Origin: Chryseobacterium suipulveris
Lineage (GTDB): Bacteria; Bacteroidota; Bacteroidia; Flavobacteriales; Weeksellaceae
Direction of reading: 5' to 3'
Length of the DNA: 64,000 nucleotides
Assembly: GCF_022811685.1 (NCBI RefSeq)
Contig: NZ_CP094532.1
Location: 2,894,501-2,958,500 of the forward strand
A program made the translations under genes and the position numbers. Within the stretch, counting starts at the first letter, position 1. The number at the start of each line of letters is the position of its first letter. Below are positions 8,122 through 14,814 of this stretch, one piece after another. The notes beneath the pieces are model-generated. The model ran no database searches. It was given only the letters and a program-made list of their open reading frames with translations, and was not told the DNA's origin.

Positions 8122-8967
8122 CTAAACTTTCGCGCCTACAAAAGCAGCAAAAATCTGCGGGTGTATCAGCTCCTCGACATTTACCGAAATATCGTTGGAC
8201 TCGATTTCAGGTTTTTCGTATTGGGTTTCGTCAAAGTAGAGCAGCTTCCATTCATTATTATTGAATTCGATATAGGAAAGATTCTCAATCCAGTCGCCGG
8301 AATTCAGATAGTTAACAGTGCCTTTTTCATTGGTCACAATTTTGTCCGCCGGTTGGTGGATGTGTCCGCAGAATACGTATTCGTAATGATTTTCGATGGC
8401 GAGTTCGATGGCTTTTTCCTCAAAATCGGCGATAAATTTCACCGCATTTTTTACGGAATTTTTGATTTTCTTTGAAAGGGAAACTTTCTTTTTCCCGATA
8501 CTTTCCAATAAAAAGTTGATGGCGCGGTTCACCAGAATCAGCCAGTCGTAACCGATTCCACCGATTTTCGCAATAATCTTCGCCCCGCCTTTCGTGGTAT
8601 GGTCGAAAATATCGCCGTGGAAAAACCAGTGTTTTTTGCCATTGATTTCCAGCAAATATTTGTCGGTCAGGAAAAGGTTTCCCATCGTGAGATCCGTGTA
8701 TTTTCTAAGGAATTCATCGTGGTTTCCGGTGATGTAGATCACGTCGGTTCCGTTTTTCATCATTTTGAAAAACTCGCTCAGAACCGCCATGTGCGAATTG
8801 GGAAAGTATTTTTTCGAGAACGCCCAACCGTCGATAATATCGCCATTCAGGATGAGCAGTTTCGGACTGACGCTTTTCAGATAAGCAACCAGCTCCGTTG
8901 CGTGACATCCGTAAGTTCCCAAATGTATATCGGAAAGAACAACAATTTCAATGTTTCGTTTCTCCAT
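8122..8967 (-). CDS. LpxH-like UDP-2,3-diacylglucosamine diphosphatase (metallophosphoesterase)
   Basis: A 281-residue calcineurin-like phosphoesterase. Metal-binding motifs are in order: LSDIHLG, NGDIIDGWAF, TGNHDEF, FHGDIFDH, and CGHIHQP followed by LNSGDWIENLSY. This arrangement matches the LpxH/LpxH2 group of lipid A biosynthesis enzymes, which cleave UDP-2,3-diacylglucosamine to lipid X. An insertion of about 45 residues between the fourth and fifth motifs is lysine-rich and would suit membrane association. I did not assign lpxH outright because related Bacteroidota phosphoesterases exist. Confidence 0.85.
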   Translation of the reverse strand: MEKRNIEIVVLSDIHLGTYGCHATELVAYLKSVSPKLLILNGDIIDGWAFSKKYFPNSHMAVLSEFFKMMKNGTDVIYITGNHDEFLRKYTDLTMGNLFLTDKYLLEINGKKHWFFHGDIFDHTTKGGAKIIAKIGGIGYDWLILVNRAINFLLESIGKKKVSLSKKIKNSVKNAVKFIADFEEKAIELAIENHYEYVFCGHIHQPADKIVTNEKGTVNYLNSGDWIENLSYIEFNNNEWKLLYFDETQYEKPEIESNDISVNVEELIHPQIFAAFVGAKV

Positions 8968-9044
8968 CGAAGTTTTTTCAAAGTTAAGGTTTCAATATGA
9001 AATAAAGGTAAATGGAAAATTAAATTTCTGGAATGGCTGAAAAC

Positions 9045-9075
9045 AAAAATTCCCAATCTCACGATCGGGAATTTT
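9045..9075 (-). terminator. intrinsic terminator after rpmA
   Basis: A 9-bp stem (9046-9054 AAAATTCCC with 9067-9075 GGGAATTTT) and a 12-nt loop; on the minus strand it ends in a T-rich run. It lies 21 bp past the rpmA stop. Confidence 0.75.
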
Positions 9076-9096
9076 GTGTTTATTATACGCTGTAAA

Positions 9097-9354
9097 TTAA
9101 GCGTTTGGCTCTACAGATACGAAAGATCTGTTGTTTGCTTTCTTTCTGAAAACTACTTTACCGTCAACAAGCGCGTGCAAAGTGTGGTCTTTACCCATTC
9201 CCACGTTTTCACCTGGGTGGTGTTGAGTTCCTCTTTGTCTCACGATGATGTTTCCCGCGATTGCTTCCTGTCCACCGAAAATCTTCACTCCCAATCTTTT
9301 GGAGTGCGATTCTCTACCATTTTTGGAGCTACCAACTCCCTTCTTGTGTGCCAT
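9097..9354 (-). CDS. rpmA: 50S ribosomal protein L27
   Basis: An 85-residue basic protein with the L27 signature [41 protein letters not shown] and [13 protein letters not shown]27 sits at the peptidyl-transferase site of the large subunit. The start directly exposes AHKKG, so there is no cleaved N-terminal extension of the Firmicutes kind. It follows rplU with a 12-bp gap in the usual L21-L27 operon. Confidence 0.98.
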   Translation of the reverse strand: MAHKKGVGSSKNGRESHSKRLGVKIFGGQEAIAGNIIVRQRGTQHHPGENVGMGKDHTLHALVDGKVVFRKKANNRSFVSVEPNA

Positions 9355-9366
9355 TTTACTTTGGAA

Positions 9367-10026
9367 TTATTTTTTTGGAGTTAATTTGTCGATATTTTCT
9401 GCAATGTAAGCATCGAATACTTCAGTACTCAAAATTCTTTTACCTTCTTTTTCTTTGCACTCTTTACCAAGTTCTACAAGAACTTTTCTGTTGTCTGCAG
9501 ATTCAGACATACCGTGCTTTTGAAGAAGATAGTTCAATTCGTGTTCTTCGCTGAAGTTTACCGTTGCAGCATCATCTTTTGAAGAAGCTTTTTTCTCCTC
9601 TGTCTTTTCAGCTTTTGGAGCTGCCGCTTTTTCAGCTTTAGGTTCTGCTTTTACCGTTTTTGCTTCAGTAGATTCAGCTTTAGCGGTTTCTTTTTTCGCC
9701 GTTTTTTTTGCTCCGTCAAATCCGGTGATTCCAGTGATTTGAATTTGAGTTAAAGATTGACGGTGACCGTTTTTCTTTTCGTAACCTTTTCTTCTTTTCT
9801 TTTTGAAAACGATTACTTTATCCGCTTTCACGTGGTCAAGGATTTCAGCATCTACAGTGATGCCGCTTACAGCCGGGGCGCCGATTGTTGTAGTACCGTT
9901 CACGGTAAGAAGAACTTTGTCGAAAGAAACTTTCGCTCCTTTGTCTCCTTTCAAACGGTTTACAAACAACTTCTGGTCTTGTACAACTTTGTATTGAAGC
10001 CCTGCTATTTCTACAATTGCAAACAT
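9367..10026 (-). CDS. rplU: 50S ribosomal protein L21 with long C-terminal extension
   Basis: 219 residues, about twice the usual 100-105. Residues 1-103 are a complete L21 (MFAIVEIAGLQYKV, VLLTVNG, KVIVFKKKRRKGYEKKNGHRQ, IQITGI). Residues 110-150 are a Lys/Ala/Glu-rich linker. The last 70 residues (from about NFSEEHELNYLL) look like a small helical domain with HELNYLLQKHGM and FDAYIAENIDKLTPKK. Long L21 tails occur in Bacteroidota; the role of the extra domain is unknown. The promoter is at 10059-10088. Confidence 0.95.
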   Translation of the reverse strand: MFAIVEIAGLQYKVVQDQKLFVNRLKGDKGAKVSFDKVLLTVNGTTTIGAPAVSGITVDAEILDHVKADKVIVFKKKRRKGYEKKNGHRQSLTQIQITGITGFDGAKKTAKKETAKAESTEAKTVKAEPKAEKAAAPKAEKTEEKKASSKDDAATVNFSEEHELNYLLQKHGMSESADNRKVLVELGKECKEKEGKRILSTEVFDAYIAENIDKLTPKK

Positions 10027-10058
10027 TGTTTATAAATTTTGTTAGTTAATTCGAGGTG

Positions 10059-10088
10059 CAAAAGTACAAATTTTTTCTGAATTACAAA
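10059..10088 (-). promoter_or_regulatory. promoter of rplU-rpmA
   Basis: On the minus strand: -33 TTTG (10085-10088), 18 bp, -7 TACTTTTG (10059-10066), an exact match to the Bacteroidota TTTG / TAnnTTTG consensus. It ends 32 bp before the rplU ATG. Confidence 0.8.
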
Positions 10089-10248
10089 TAGTTATGCGTT
10101 TTTTTGTGATTAAAATATTGAGGGTCATTTTGTTTCGGGGAAATAAGAAAAGATATAATGTTAAAAATATTCGCGAAATCTCAGTAATCCGCGAGAAAAA
10201 ATCGCAAAGGTTAATTGAAATAATCTCTGTTCAAGATGGCAAAGTCTT

Positions 10249-10262
10249 TCCGCTAAAGCGGA
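10249..10262. repeat. CTAAAG-core palindrome
   Basis: TCCGC, loop TAAA, GCGGA: a perfect 5-bp stem with the same TAAA loop as the pair near 6.35 kb. Confidence 0.6.
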
Positions 10263-10363
10263 TTGATGAAGCAGTCGCTTAAGCAGCGGATTTATCCGCA
10301 GTCTTTACTTACTTAAGTTTTGAATGACAAAATGAATCTTTGCGTAGAATTTTGAATTCTTTG

Positions 10364-10792
10364 TTAGTGTATTCGTGGCACAAAAACCTCATCCACTCCA
10401 TCCGTTCCGGTATAAACCGCCTTCTTTCCATGGTCGGAGATCATCAGAACCGAGCCGTCTTTTTCATAAACTTCGGTGTGATGGTCGCCGTCTTCCAATG
10501 TCATTTTTAAAGATGGTCGATTTCCTCTTTTCGCGACAACGAATTTTTCATCACCTTCTTCCTTAAACTCAAGCGACAGCTTTTCACCTTTATCATTGTA
10601 GAGCAAAATGGTTTTATTTAAAGGTAACGAAATCGTTTCCACTTCCTCGATTTCTTTTGTATTGCTATCCTTAATTTGAATTTCACCCACTGGATTTTCG
10701 GGAACTTCTGCCTTCACAGTAAGCGCCGAACTCTCTTTACCACAGGAAACCAACAAAAAAATAAGGGCAGGAAATAGTGCTTTTTTCATCAT
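10364..10792 (-). CDS. hypothetical lipoprotein
   Basis: A 142-residue protein with a lipoprotein signal (KKALFPALIFLLVSC) and a beta-rich, acidic body (KTILLYNDKGEKLSLEF, KMTLEDGDHHTEVYEKDGSVLMISDHGKKAVYTG). The repeated strand-turn pattern suggests a small beta-sandwich or MliC-like domain, but I do not recognise the family. ATG 10792 is preferred; a second ATG is one codon downstream. No operon partner is evident. Confidence 0.6.
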   Translation of the reverse strand: MMKKALFPALIFLLVSCGKESSALTVKAEVPENPVGEIQIKDSNTKEIEEVETISLPLNKTILLYNDKGEKLSLEFKEEGDEKFVVAKRGNRPSLKMTLEDGDHHTEVYEKDGSVLMISDHGKKAVYTGTDGVDEVFVPRIH

Positions 10793-10905
10793 CAAAATTT
10801 AATGGGCTAAAAATAGCCAAACAAAGCCATACCGGAAAGTAAACTTTATTTAATTTTCATTAAAAGCGATGAACTTATTTTCTATATTTGGTCAACTAAA
10901 CTTTT

Positions 10906-11460
10906 ATGAAAACTCTTCTTTACGCATTCTTAGGATTTTTCACGGTTTCGTGCATTTCAATTTCGGGTTCAATTTCGGGATTGACCGACGATTATGGTTC
11001 GCTGAAAGATCAACTGAAAAACCGAATTATTCCCGCAACCGATTTTGCCAAAACCGACACGCTGCATATTTATAAAGTCAACGCCAATCAGCTGAAAACA
11101 GAACTCAATAAATATCCTAAGGCGATGGTTTATGTTTTCACCAATGGCTGCAAGTCGAATTACTGTCTGCCAATGTCGGCTTATCAGGATTTTTCGGAGC
11201 AGAATAATTACAAGCTTTTTCTCGTGATGAACGGTTTTGGAATGGTGAACGAGACTTTGAAACAGCGCTCCGAAATTTTCACCGAACCTTTATTTGCGAT
11301 TGATGGCAATCATTATGGATCCAAAATCAGGACAAACTATACCACAAAATTCGAGAATGAACTCCGCGGATTTGAGCAGAAAGGAAAATCAAAATACGAA
11401 GGAAACCTTTTCTTTTTTGAAAATGGTAAACTTGTAAAAACCACTCACGACCTACCGTAA
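10906..11460 (+). CDS. hypothetical exported protein with thioredoxin-like features
   Basis: A 184-residue protein with an N-terminal signal containing a lipobox-like VSCISI. KAMVYVFTNGCKSNYCLP resembles the strand plus Cys-containing loop of thioredoxin-like folds, although the spacing (C-x-x-x-x-C) is not the standard CxxC. EPLFAIDGNHYG and GNLFFFENGKLVKT resemble the later strands of such folds. A -7-like TATATTTG is at 10883-10890 without a good -33. Probably in an operon with the acyltransferase 8 bp downstream. Function unknown. Confidence 0.6.
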   Translation: MKTLLYAFLGFFTVSCISISGSISGLTDDYGSLKDQLKNRIIPATDFAKTDTLHIYKVNANQLKTELNKYPKAMVYVFTNGCKSNYCLPMSAYQDFSEQNNYKLFLVMNGFGMVNETLKQRSEIFTEPLFAIDGNHYGSKIRTNYTTKFENELRGFEQKGKSKYEGNLFFFENGKLVKTTHDLP

Positions 11461-11468
11461 AAATTTCT

Positions 11469-12560
11469 ATGAAAAGAGACCTCTACATCGACTTTGCAAA
11501 GGGTTTTGCAACATTGGCCATTATCTTTATCCACACCGTCTTTTGGTCGGGGCAATACTATGTACCAACAGAATGGCGTGTTTTATCACTTCTGATTGAT
11601 GTTCCGCTCTTTTATGCTTTGAGCGGACTGACTTCAGGAGGAAATGTTGAAAAAACCCTTTACCGACTGCTGAAACTGCAGATTACATATATGATTTTCG
11701 TGACATTTCTTTTCTTCCTCGATTATTTGTTCAAAGTTTTCGGACTGAGCTTTTTCGGGATGCAGTGGATGAAGGATTTCTACAGCACTTTCGGCGGAAA
11801 GTATGTTCCGCAAAACATTTCGACCGATCCGCAGTGGCAGAATTTGGGGAATTGGTATCTTCACCAATACACGAATGCCGACACTTTTCCTGTGGTGATG
11901 GGAAGTTTTTGGTACCTGAAAGTATATTTTATTTTGACCGTTTTCGGGGTTTTGATTTTGCGGTTTTTCCCAAAACATATCAACGCATTTATCGCGCTTT
12001 GTTTTGGGTTGACTCTGGTTTTCAATCTTTTGCCGTGGTTTTATCCGACAGGACAGGTTGGTTATGTTGCGTTCTACCTTGGATTATTTTTGGTCGCGCA
12101 TCAATTAAAAGGAAAAAAAATCCCCACGAAATGGATTCCAATATTATATGGAATTCTCTTCATCATCCTCATTGTTCTCTTCTGGAATTACGGTAAAGAT
12201 CTTTTTATGAGGATGAACAAAGCCAAATTCCCACCGAAGCTGCTCTATATTTTCTGGTCGTGTTTCTCGTTGGTGACGCTTTTTGTTCTTTACAACCGAC
12301 TGAAAATCAGCAAAAACAATTTCATCACCTATATCGGGAAGAACGCGATTTTCTATTATTTCGCGCAAGGAATGAGTTCTTCACTGGTGTATTTTCTGGT
12401 GGTTCCATTAAAGGACAAAATGGAATGGTGGATTCTGATGATCCTTATTTTCGCAATCAATATTCTTCTTGCGGTCATCATTGCCGAAGGAGCGAAAAAG
12501 ATCGATGCTTTGGGTTGGAAAACCCTTGAGTTTCTGCGAAAAAAAACCGCTTCAGTGTGA
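11469..12560 (+). CDS. membrane acyltransferase family 3 protein
   Basis: A 363-residue integral membrane protein with about ten hydrophobic segments. It starts RDLYIDFAKGFATLAIIFIHTVFW, the usual D-x-x-(R/K)-G-x-A-x-x-x-V-x-x-H arrangement of Acyl_transf_3 proteins, with the catalytic-type His at the end of the first membrane segment. The family O-acetylates or O-acylates cell-surface polymers, such as peptidoglycan, exopolysaccharide or LPS. The acceptor cannot be deduced. It lies directly behind the exported protein at 10906. Confidence 0.8.
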   Translation: MKRDLYIDFAKGFATLAIIFIHTVFWSGQYYVPTEWRVLSLLIDVPLFYALSGLTSGGNVEKTLYRLLKLQITYMIFVTFLFFLDYLFKVFGLSFFGMQWMKDFYSTFGGKYVPQNISTDPQWQNLGNWYLHQYTNADTFPVVMGSFWYLKVYFILTVFGVLILRFFPKHINAFIALCFGLTLVFNLLPWFYPTGQVGYVAFYLGLFLVAHQLKGKKIPTKWIPILYGILFIILIVLFWNYGKDLFMRMNKAKFPPKLLYIFWSCFSLVTLFVLYNRLKISKNNFITYIGKNAIFYYFAQGMSSSLVYFLVVPLKDKMEWWILMILIFAINILLAVIIAEGAKKIDALGWKTLEFLRKKTASV

Positions 12561-12574
12561 TCTGAAACGGTTTT
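12543..12574. terminator. terminator at the end of the acyltransferase gene
   Basis: AAAACCG (12543-12549) pairs with CGGTTTT (12568-12574), and TTCAG / CTGAA extends the stem inside across one mismatch. It overlaps the stop codon and can serve both converging genes. Confidence 0.7.
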
Positions 12575-12602
12575 AGCAAATTTTTACGTTAAGTAAAAAC
12601 GC

Positions 12603-12848
12603 TTATTCTTTGTTGCCTCCTCCTCTTGCTACAACTGCGATTAGGATGATCAATAACAACGCACCGATTACCCAATAAACAGGATTGGTAAACCATTCTT
12701 CTGTAGTTGTGGTAGTTTTGGTGGTGGTGATGTCAACTTTTGCGTCCGGAGTTGTAGATTCCTGAGCAAGAGCAAGAACGCTGAAGAAGAAAGTCAGTAA
12801 AAAAATCCCGAAGCTTTCCGCTTTTTTGAAGATAACCTGTGTGTTCAT
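12603..12848 (-). CDS. small membrane protein of unknown function
   Basis: An 81-residue protein. It has an N-terminal signal-like hydrophobic stretch (FGIFLLTFFFSVLALAQ), a Thr-rich spacer (DITTTKTTTTTEE), then a C-terminal membrane span (PVYWVIGALLLIILIAVVA) ending in RGGGNKE. The Thr run and single terminal anchor suggest a periplasm-facing or membrane-tethered small protein. No family recognised. It converges on the acyltransferase gene. Confidence 0.6.
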   Translation of the reverse strand: MNTQVIFKKAESFGIFLLTFFFSVLALAQESTTPDAKVDITTTKTTTTTEEWFTNPVYWVIGALLLIILIAVVARGGGNKE

Positions 12849-13318
12849 AATTTATTTTTTTAATGTTATAATTTTTAACTTTCAAGTTTTATGCCAATTA
12901 TTGCCAATTATTTTTGAGGGAAATGAAATCTTTAACCAAAAACCTTTACTTTTTCATATTGATCTTATTTTCTTTCGTTAAAGAAATATGACCTATTATG
13001 TCTTTAAGAAAAATCTATACTTAATTAATAATCAGCTGTTTATAAAAACCTTGTCTTGCATTGTTAAACGAAGTGCCTTTGTTTGTCTTGAAAATATGCA
13101 GATTTTTATTTAAATATTTCCTAGCGAACTTTGCGAGAAAAAAATACTCGCAAAGCCACACAAGGTTAGATTAATTTGTGCGCTGCTTTTAAGATAAACC
13201 AAGGCGCTTTCGCTCATTAAAGACATACAAAGAAATAAATGCACAGTTGGAATATCCTGTTTCTAAAAGCTGTAAACTCTTGAATAGAATCACTATTTTT
13301 ACCGAAAAGTTTTTTGAA
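12849..13318. other. 470-bp intergenic region, no convincing gene
   Basis: It contains a perfect tandem duplication of TGCCAATTAT (12892-12911), a -7-like TATTTTTG (12909-12916) just ahead of a 22-codon hydrophobic frame (ATG 12923), and a 9-bp inverted repeat CTTTGCGAG / CTCGCAAAG (13129-13155). I see no conserved gene; the 22-codon frame is too short to support by eye. Confidence 0.6.
13129..13155. repeat. inverted repeat with GCGAGAAAAAA core
   Basis: CTTTGCGAG (13129-13137), 9-nt spacer, CTCGCAAAG (13147-13155). The sequence GCGAGAAAAAA..CGCAAAG recurs in reduced form at about 10190-10208, which suggests a dispersed non-coding element. Confidence 0.55.
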
Positions 13319-13897
13319 ATGTTTAAACTGAAACTCCTCACTGATCCACGATGGGCGAATATCGCCGAAGGAAACCTGGAAGAGATCCTCACCGATCACG
13401 CATGGTGCGAGCAGAAAGCCACAACCAACGCAATCACGCTGATCACGATGCTTCCCGAACACCCAGAAATTGTGACCGAACTTTTGGATATCGCCAAAGA
13501 AGAGCTCGAACATTTTCAGCAGGTACACGAAATCATCAAGCAGCGCGGATACGAATTCGGGCGCGAAAGAAAAGACGACTACGTGAACCAGCTTTTCAAA
13601 TTCATCATCCAGGGAAGCCGCGAAGACTATATTATCGACAGAATGCTTTTTGCCGCAATGATCGAGGCGAGAAGCTGCGAACGATTCAAAGTCTTGACCG
13701 AAAACATTAAAGACGAGGAACTGAAAACCTTCTACAAAGAACTGATGATTTCTGAAGCAAACCATTACACGACCTTCATCGGATTTGCCAGAAAACTTGG
13801 GAATCCCGAAAAAGTAAACCAACGCTGGGAAGAATGGCTCGAATACGAAGCAGAAATCATCAAATCTTACGGAAAAAAAGAGACGATTCACGGGTAA
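13319..13897 (+). CDS. miaE: tRNA-(ms2io6A37) hydroxylase MiaE
   Basis: A 192-residue helical di-iron protein. Conserved features are WCEQKATTNAITLI, EELEHFQQVHEII (E-x-x-H ligand pair), DRMLFAAMIEARSCERF, and SEANHYTTFIGFARK (the second E-x-x-H). MiaE hydroxylates the isopentenyl group of ms2i6A at position 37 of tRNAs reading UNN codons. ATG 13319 is chosen because the family begins close to KLLTDPRW; an upstream in-frame ATG at 13247 would add 24 unconserved residues. Confidence 0.92.
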   Translation: MFKLKLLTDPRWANIAEGNLEEILTDHAWCEQKATTNAITLITMLPEHPEIVTELLDIAKEELEHFQQVHEIIKQRGYEFGRERKDDYVNQLFKFIIQGSREDYIIDRMLFAAMIEARSCERFKVLTENIKDEELKTFYKELMISEANHYTTFIGFARKLGNPEKVNQRWEEWLEYEAEIIKSYGKKETIHG

Positions 13898-13904
13898 AAA
13901 AAAA

Positions 13905-13939
13905 TGTTTCGAGTTTCAGGTTTCAGGTTTCAGGTTCAT
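13905..13939. repeat. heptad direct repeats (unit NGTTTCA)
   Basis: Five 7-bp units follow the miaE stop: TGTTTCG, AGTTTCA, GGTTTCA, GGTTTCA, GGTTCAT. Confidence 0.8.
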
Positions 13940-14008
13940 TGAATTTTCTTATTTTTACTGAACATCAATTATAAGTCTTAAACGATCATCTACAACTTGT
14001 CTCAGGAA

Positions 14009-14043
14009 GAGTCTTGAGACTTGAAACGTGAAACTCGAAACCA
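14009..14043. repeat. heptad direct repeats in the opposite orientation (unit GAAACNN)
   Basis: Units GAGTCTT, GAGACTT, GAAACGT, GAAACTC, GAAACCA. GAAACTC is the reverse complement of the GAGTTTC in the array at 13905, so the two arrays face each other across about 70 bp. Confidence 0.75.
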
Positions 14044-14052
14044 AAAAATGTC

Positions 14053-14673
14053 ATGCAAGAATCCCTACTAAAAACGACGCTCAATACCTTGGCAAAATCC
14101 TTTTTCCAGGGTTTGCTGATTTTGGGTCCGTTTGCAGTTACGGTCTGGATTATTTGGTACGTGGTTTCCAGCATCGACAACCTGATTCCCACCCTTTCAG
14201 AGAAAACCTATCCAGGAATTACCTTCCTCATTGTAATCGCAACTACAACGCTGATCGGCTATCTCGGAAGCAAATTTATTTTAGGACGTGTAATTGTGGA
14301 CAGTTTCGACTACATCCTCGAACATACGCCGGGAATTAAATTCATCTACACTTCACTGAAAGACGTGATGACTTCATTCGTGGGCGACAAAAAGAAATTC
14401 AACCAACCCGTTCTCATCAAAACCGCGGAAATGCCTGAAGTTTGGCGCGTAGGATTTCTAACTCAAAACGATCTTTCGTCCGTCGGTTATCCTGAATATG
14501 TTGCGGTGTATCTCCCTCATTCTTACGCAGTTTCAGGTTGGGTTGTTTTCGTTTTGGCTGAAAACATCGTGCACCTCGAAAACGTCACAGCGGCACAGGC
14601 GATGAAGTTTGCGGTAAGCGGCGGTGTTGCAGGATTCCATTCGGATGACAATGTTTTCAAAGCACCGGAATGA
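14053..14673 (+). CDS. DUF502 family membrane protein
   Basis: A 206-residue protein with two N-terminal membrane segments (FFQGLLILGPFAVTVWIIWYV and GITFLIVIATTTLIGYLG), a linker with HTPGIKFIYTSLKDV, then a cytosolic beta-rich part (VGFLTQN, YVAVYLPHSYAVSGWVVFV, MKFAVSGGVAGF). This is the DUF502 layout, including the PGIKxIYxxxKD motif. The function is unknown. ATG 14053 is in frame with the family start; another ATG five bases upstream is out of frame. Confidence 0.85.
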   Translation: MQESLLKTTLNTLAKSFFQGLLILGPFAVTVWIIWYVVSSIDNLIPTLSEKTYPGITFLIVIATTTLIGYLGSKFILGRVIVDSFDYILEHTPGIKFIYTSLKDVMTSFVGDKKKFNQPVLIKTAEMPEVWRVGFLTQNDLSSVGYPEYVAVYLPHSYAVSGWVVFVLAENIVHLENVTAAQAMKFAVSGGVAGFHSDDNVFKAPE

Positions 14674-14750
14674 GTTGGAGCATGGGTGAGTCGGTGAGTA
14701 GATTGAGTTTTCAGTAATGCTGAGCATTCTCTATTACTCACACTATTTGT

Positions 14751-14813
14751 TCAAACGATTCACAGTCTTACGATTAACTTCAAACCTCAAACTTCAAACT
14801 TCAAACATTCATA
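14751..14813. repeat. heptad direct repeats (unit TTCAAAC) in the tnaA leader
   Basis: Nine 7-bp units: TCAAACG, ATTCACA, GTCTTAC, GATTAAC, TTCAAAC, CTCAAAC, TTCAAAC, TTCAAAC, ATTCATA. They end one base before the tnaA ATG. Confidence 0.8.
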
Positions 14814-14814
14814 A

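Larger units (their letters stand above)
10027..10363. other. intergenic region with promoter and small inverted repeats
   Basis: The 337 bp between rplU and the next minus-strand gene hold the rplU promoter, then a stretch with GCGAGAAAAAATCGCAAAG (about 10190-10208), a CTAAAG-core palindrome (10249-10262) and a partly self-complementary segment at about 10270-10300 (GCAGTCGCTTAAGC, GCGGATTTATCCGC). A possible 62-codon plus-strand frame here has atypical composition and no family match, so I do not call it a gene. Confidence 0.6.

Noticed and set aside
10094..10282. 62-codon plus-strand frame in the gap upstream of rplU
   Set aside because: Lys/Arg/Ile-rich composition, no ribosome binding site or family match, and it runs through palindromic repeat DNA.
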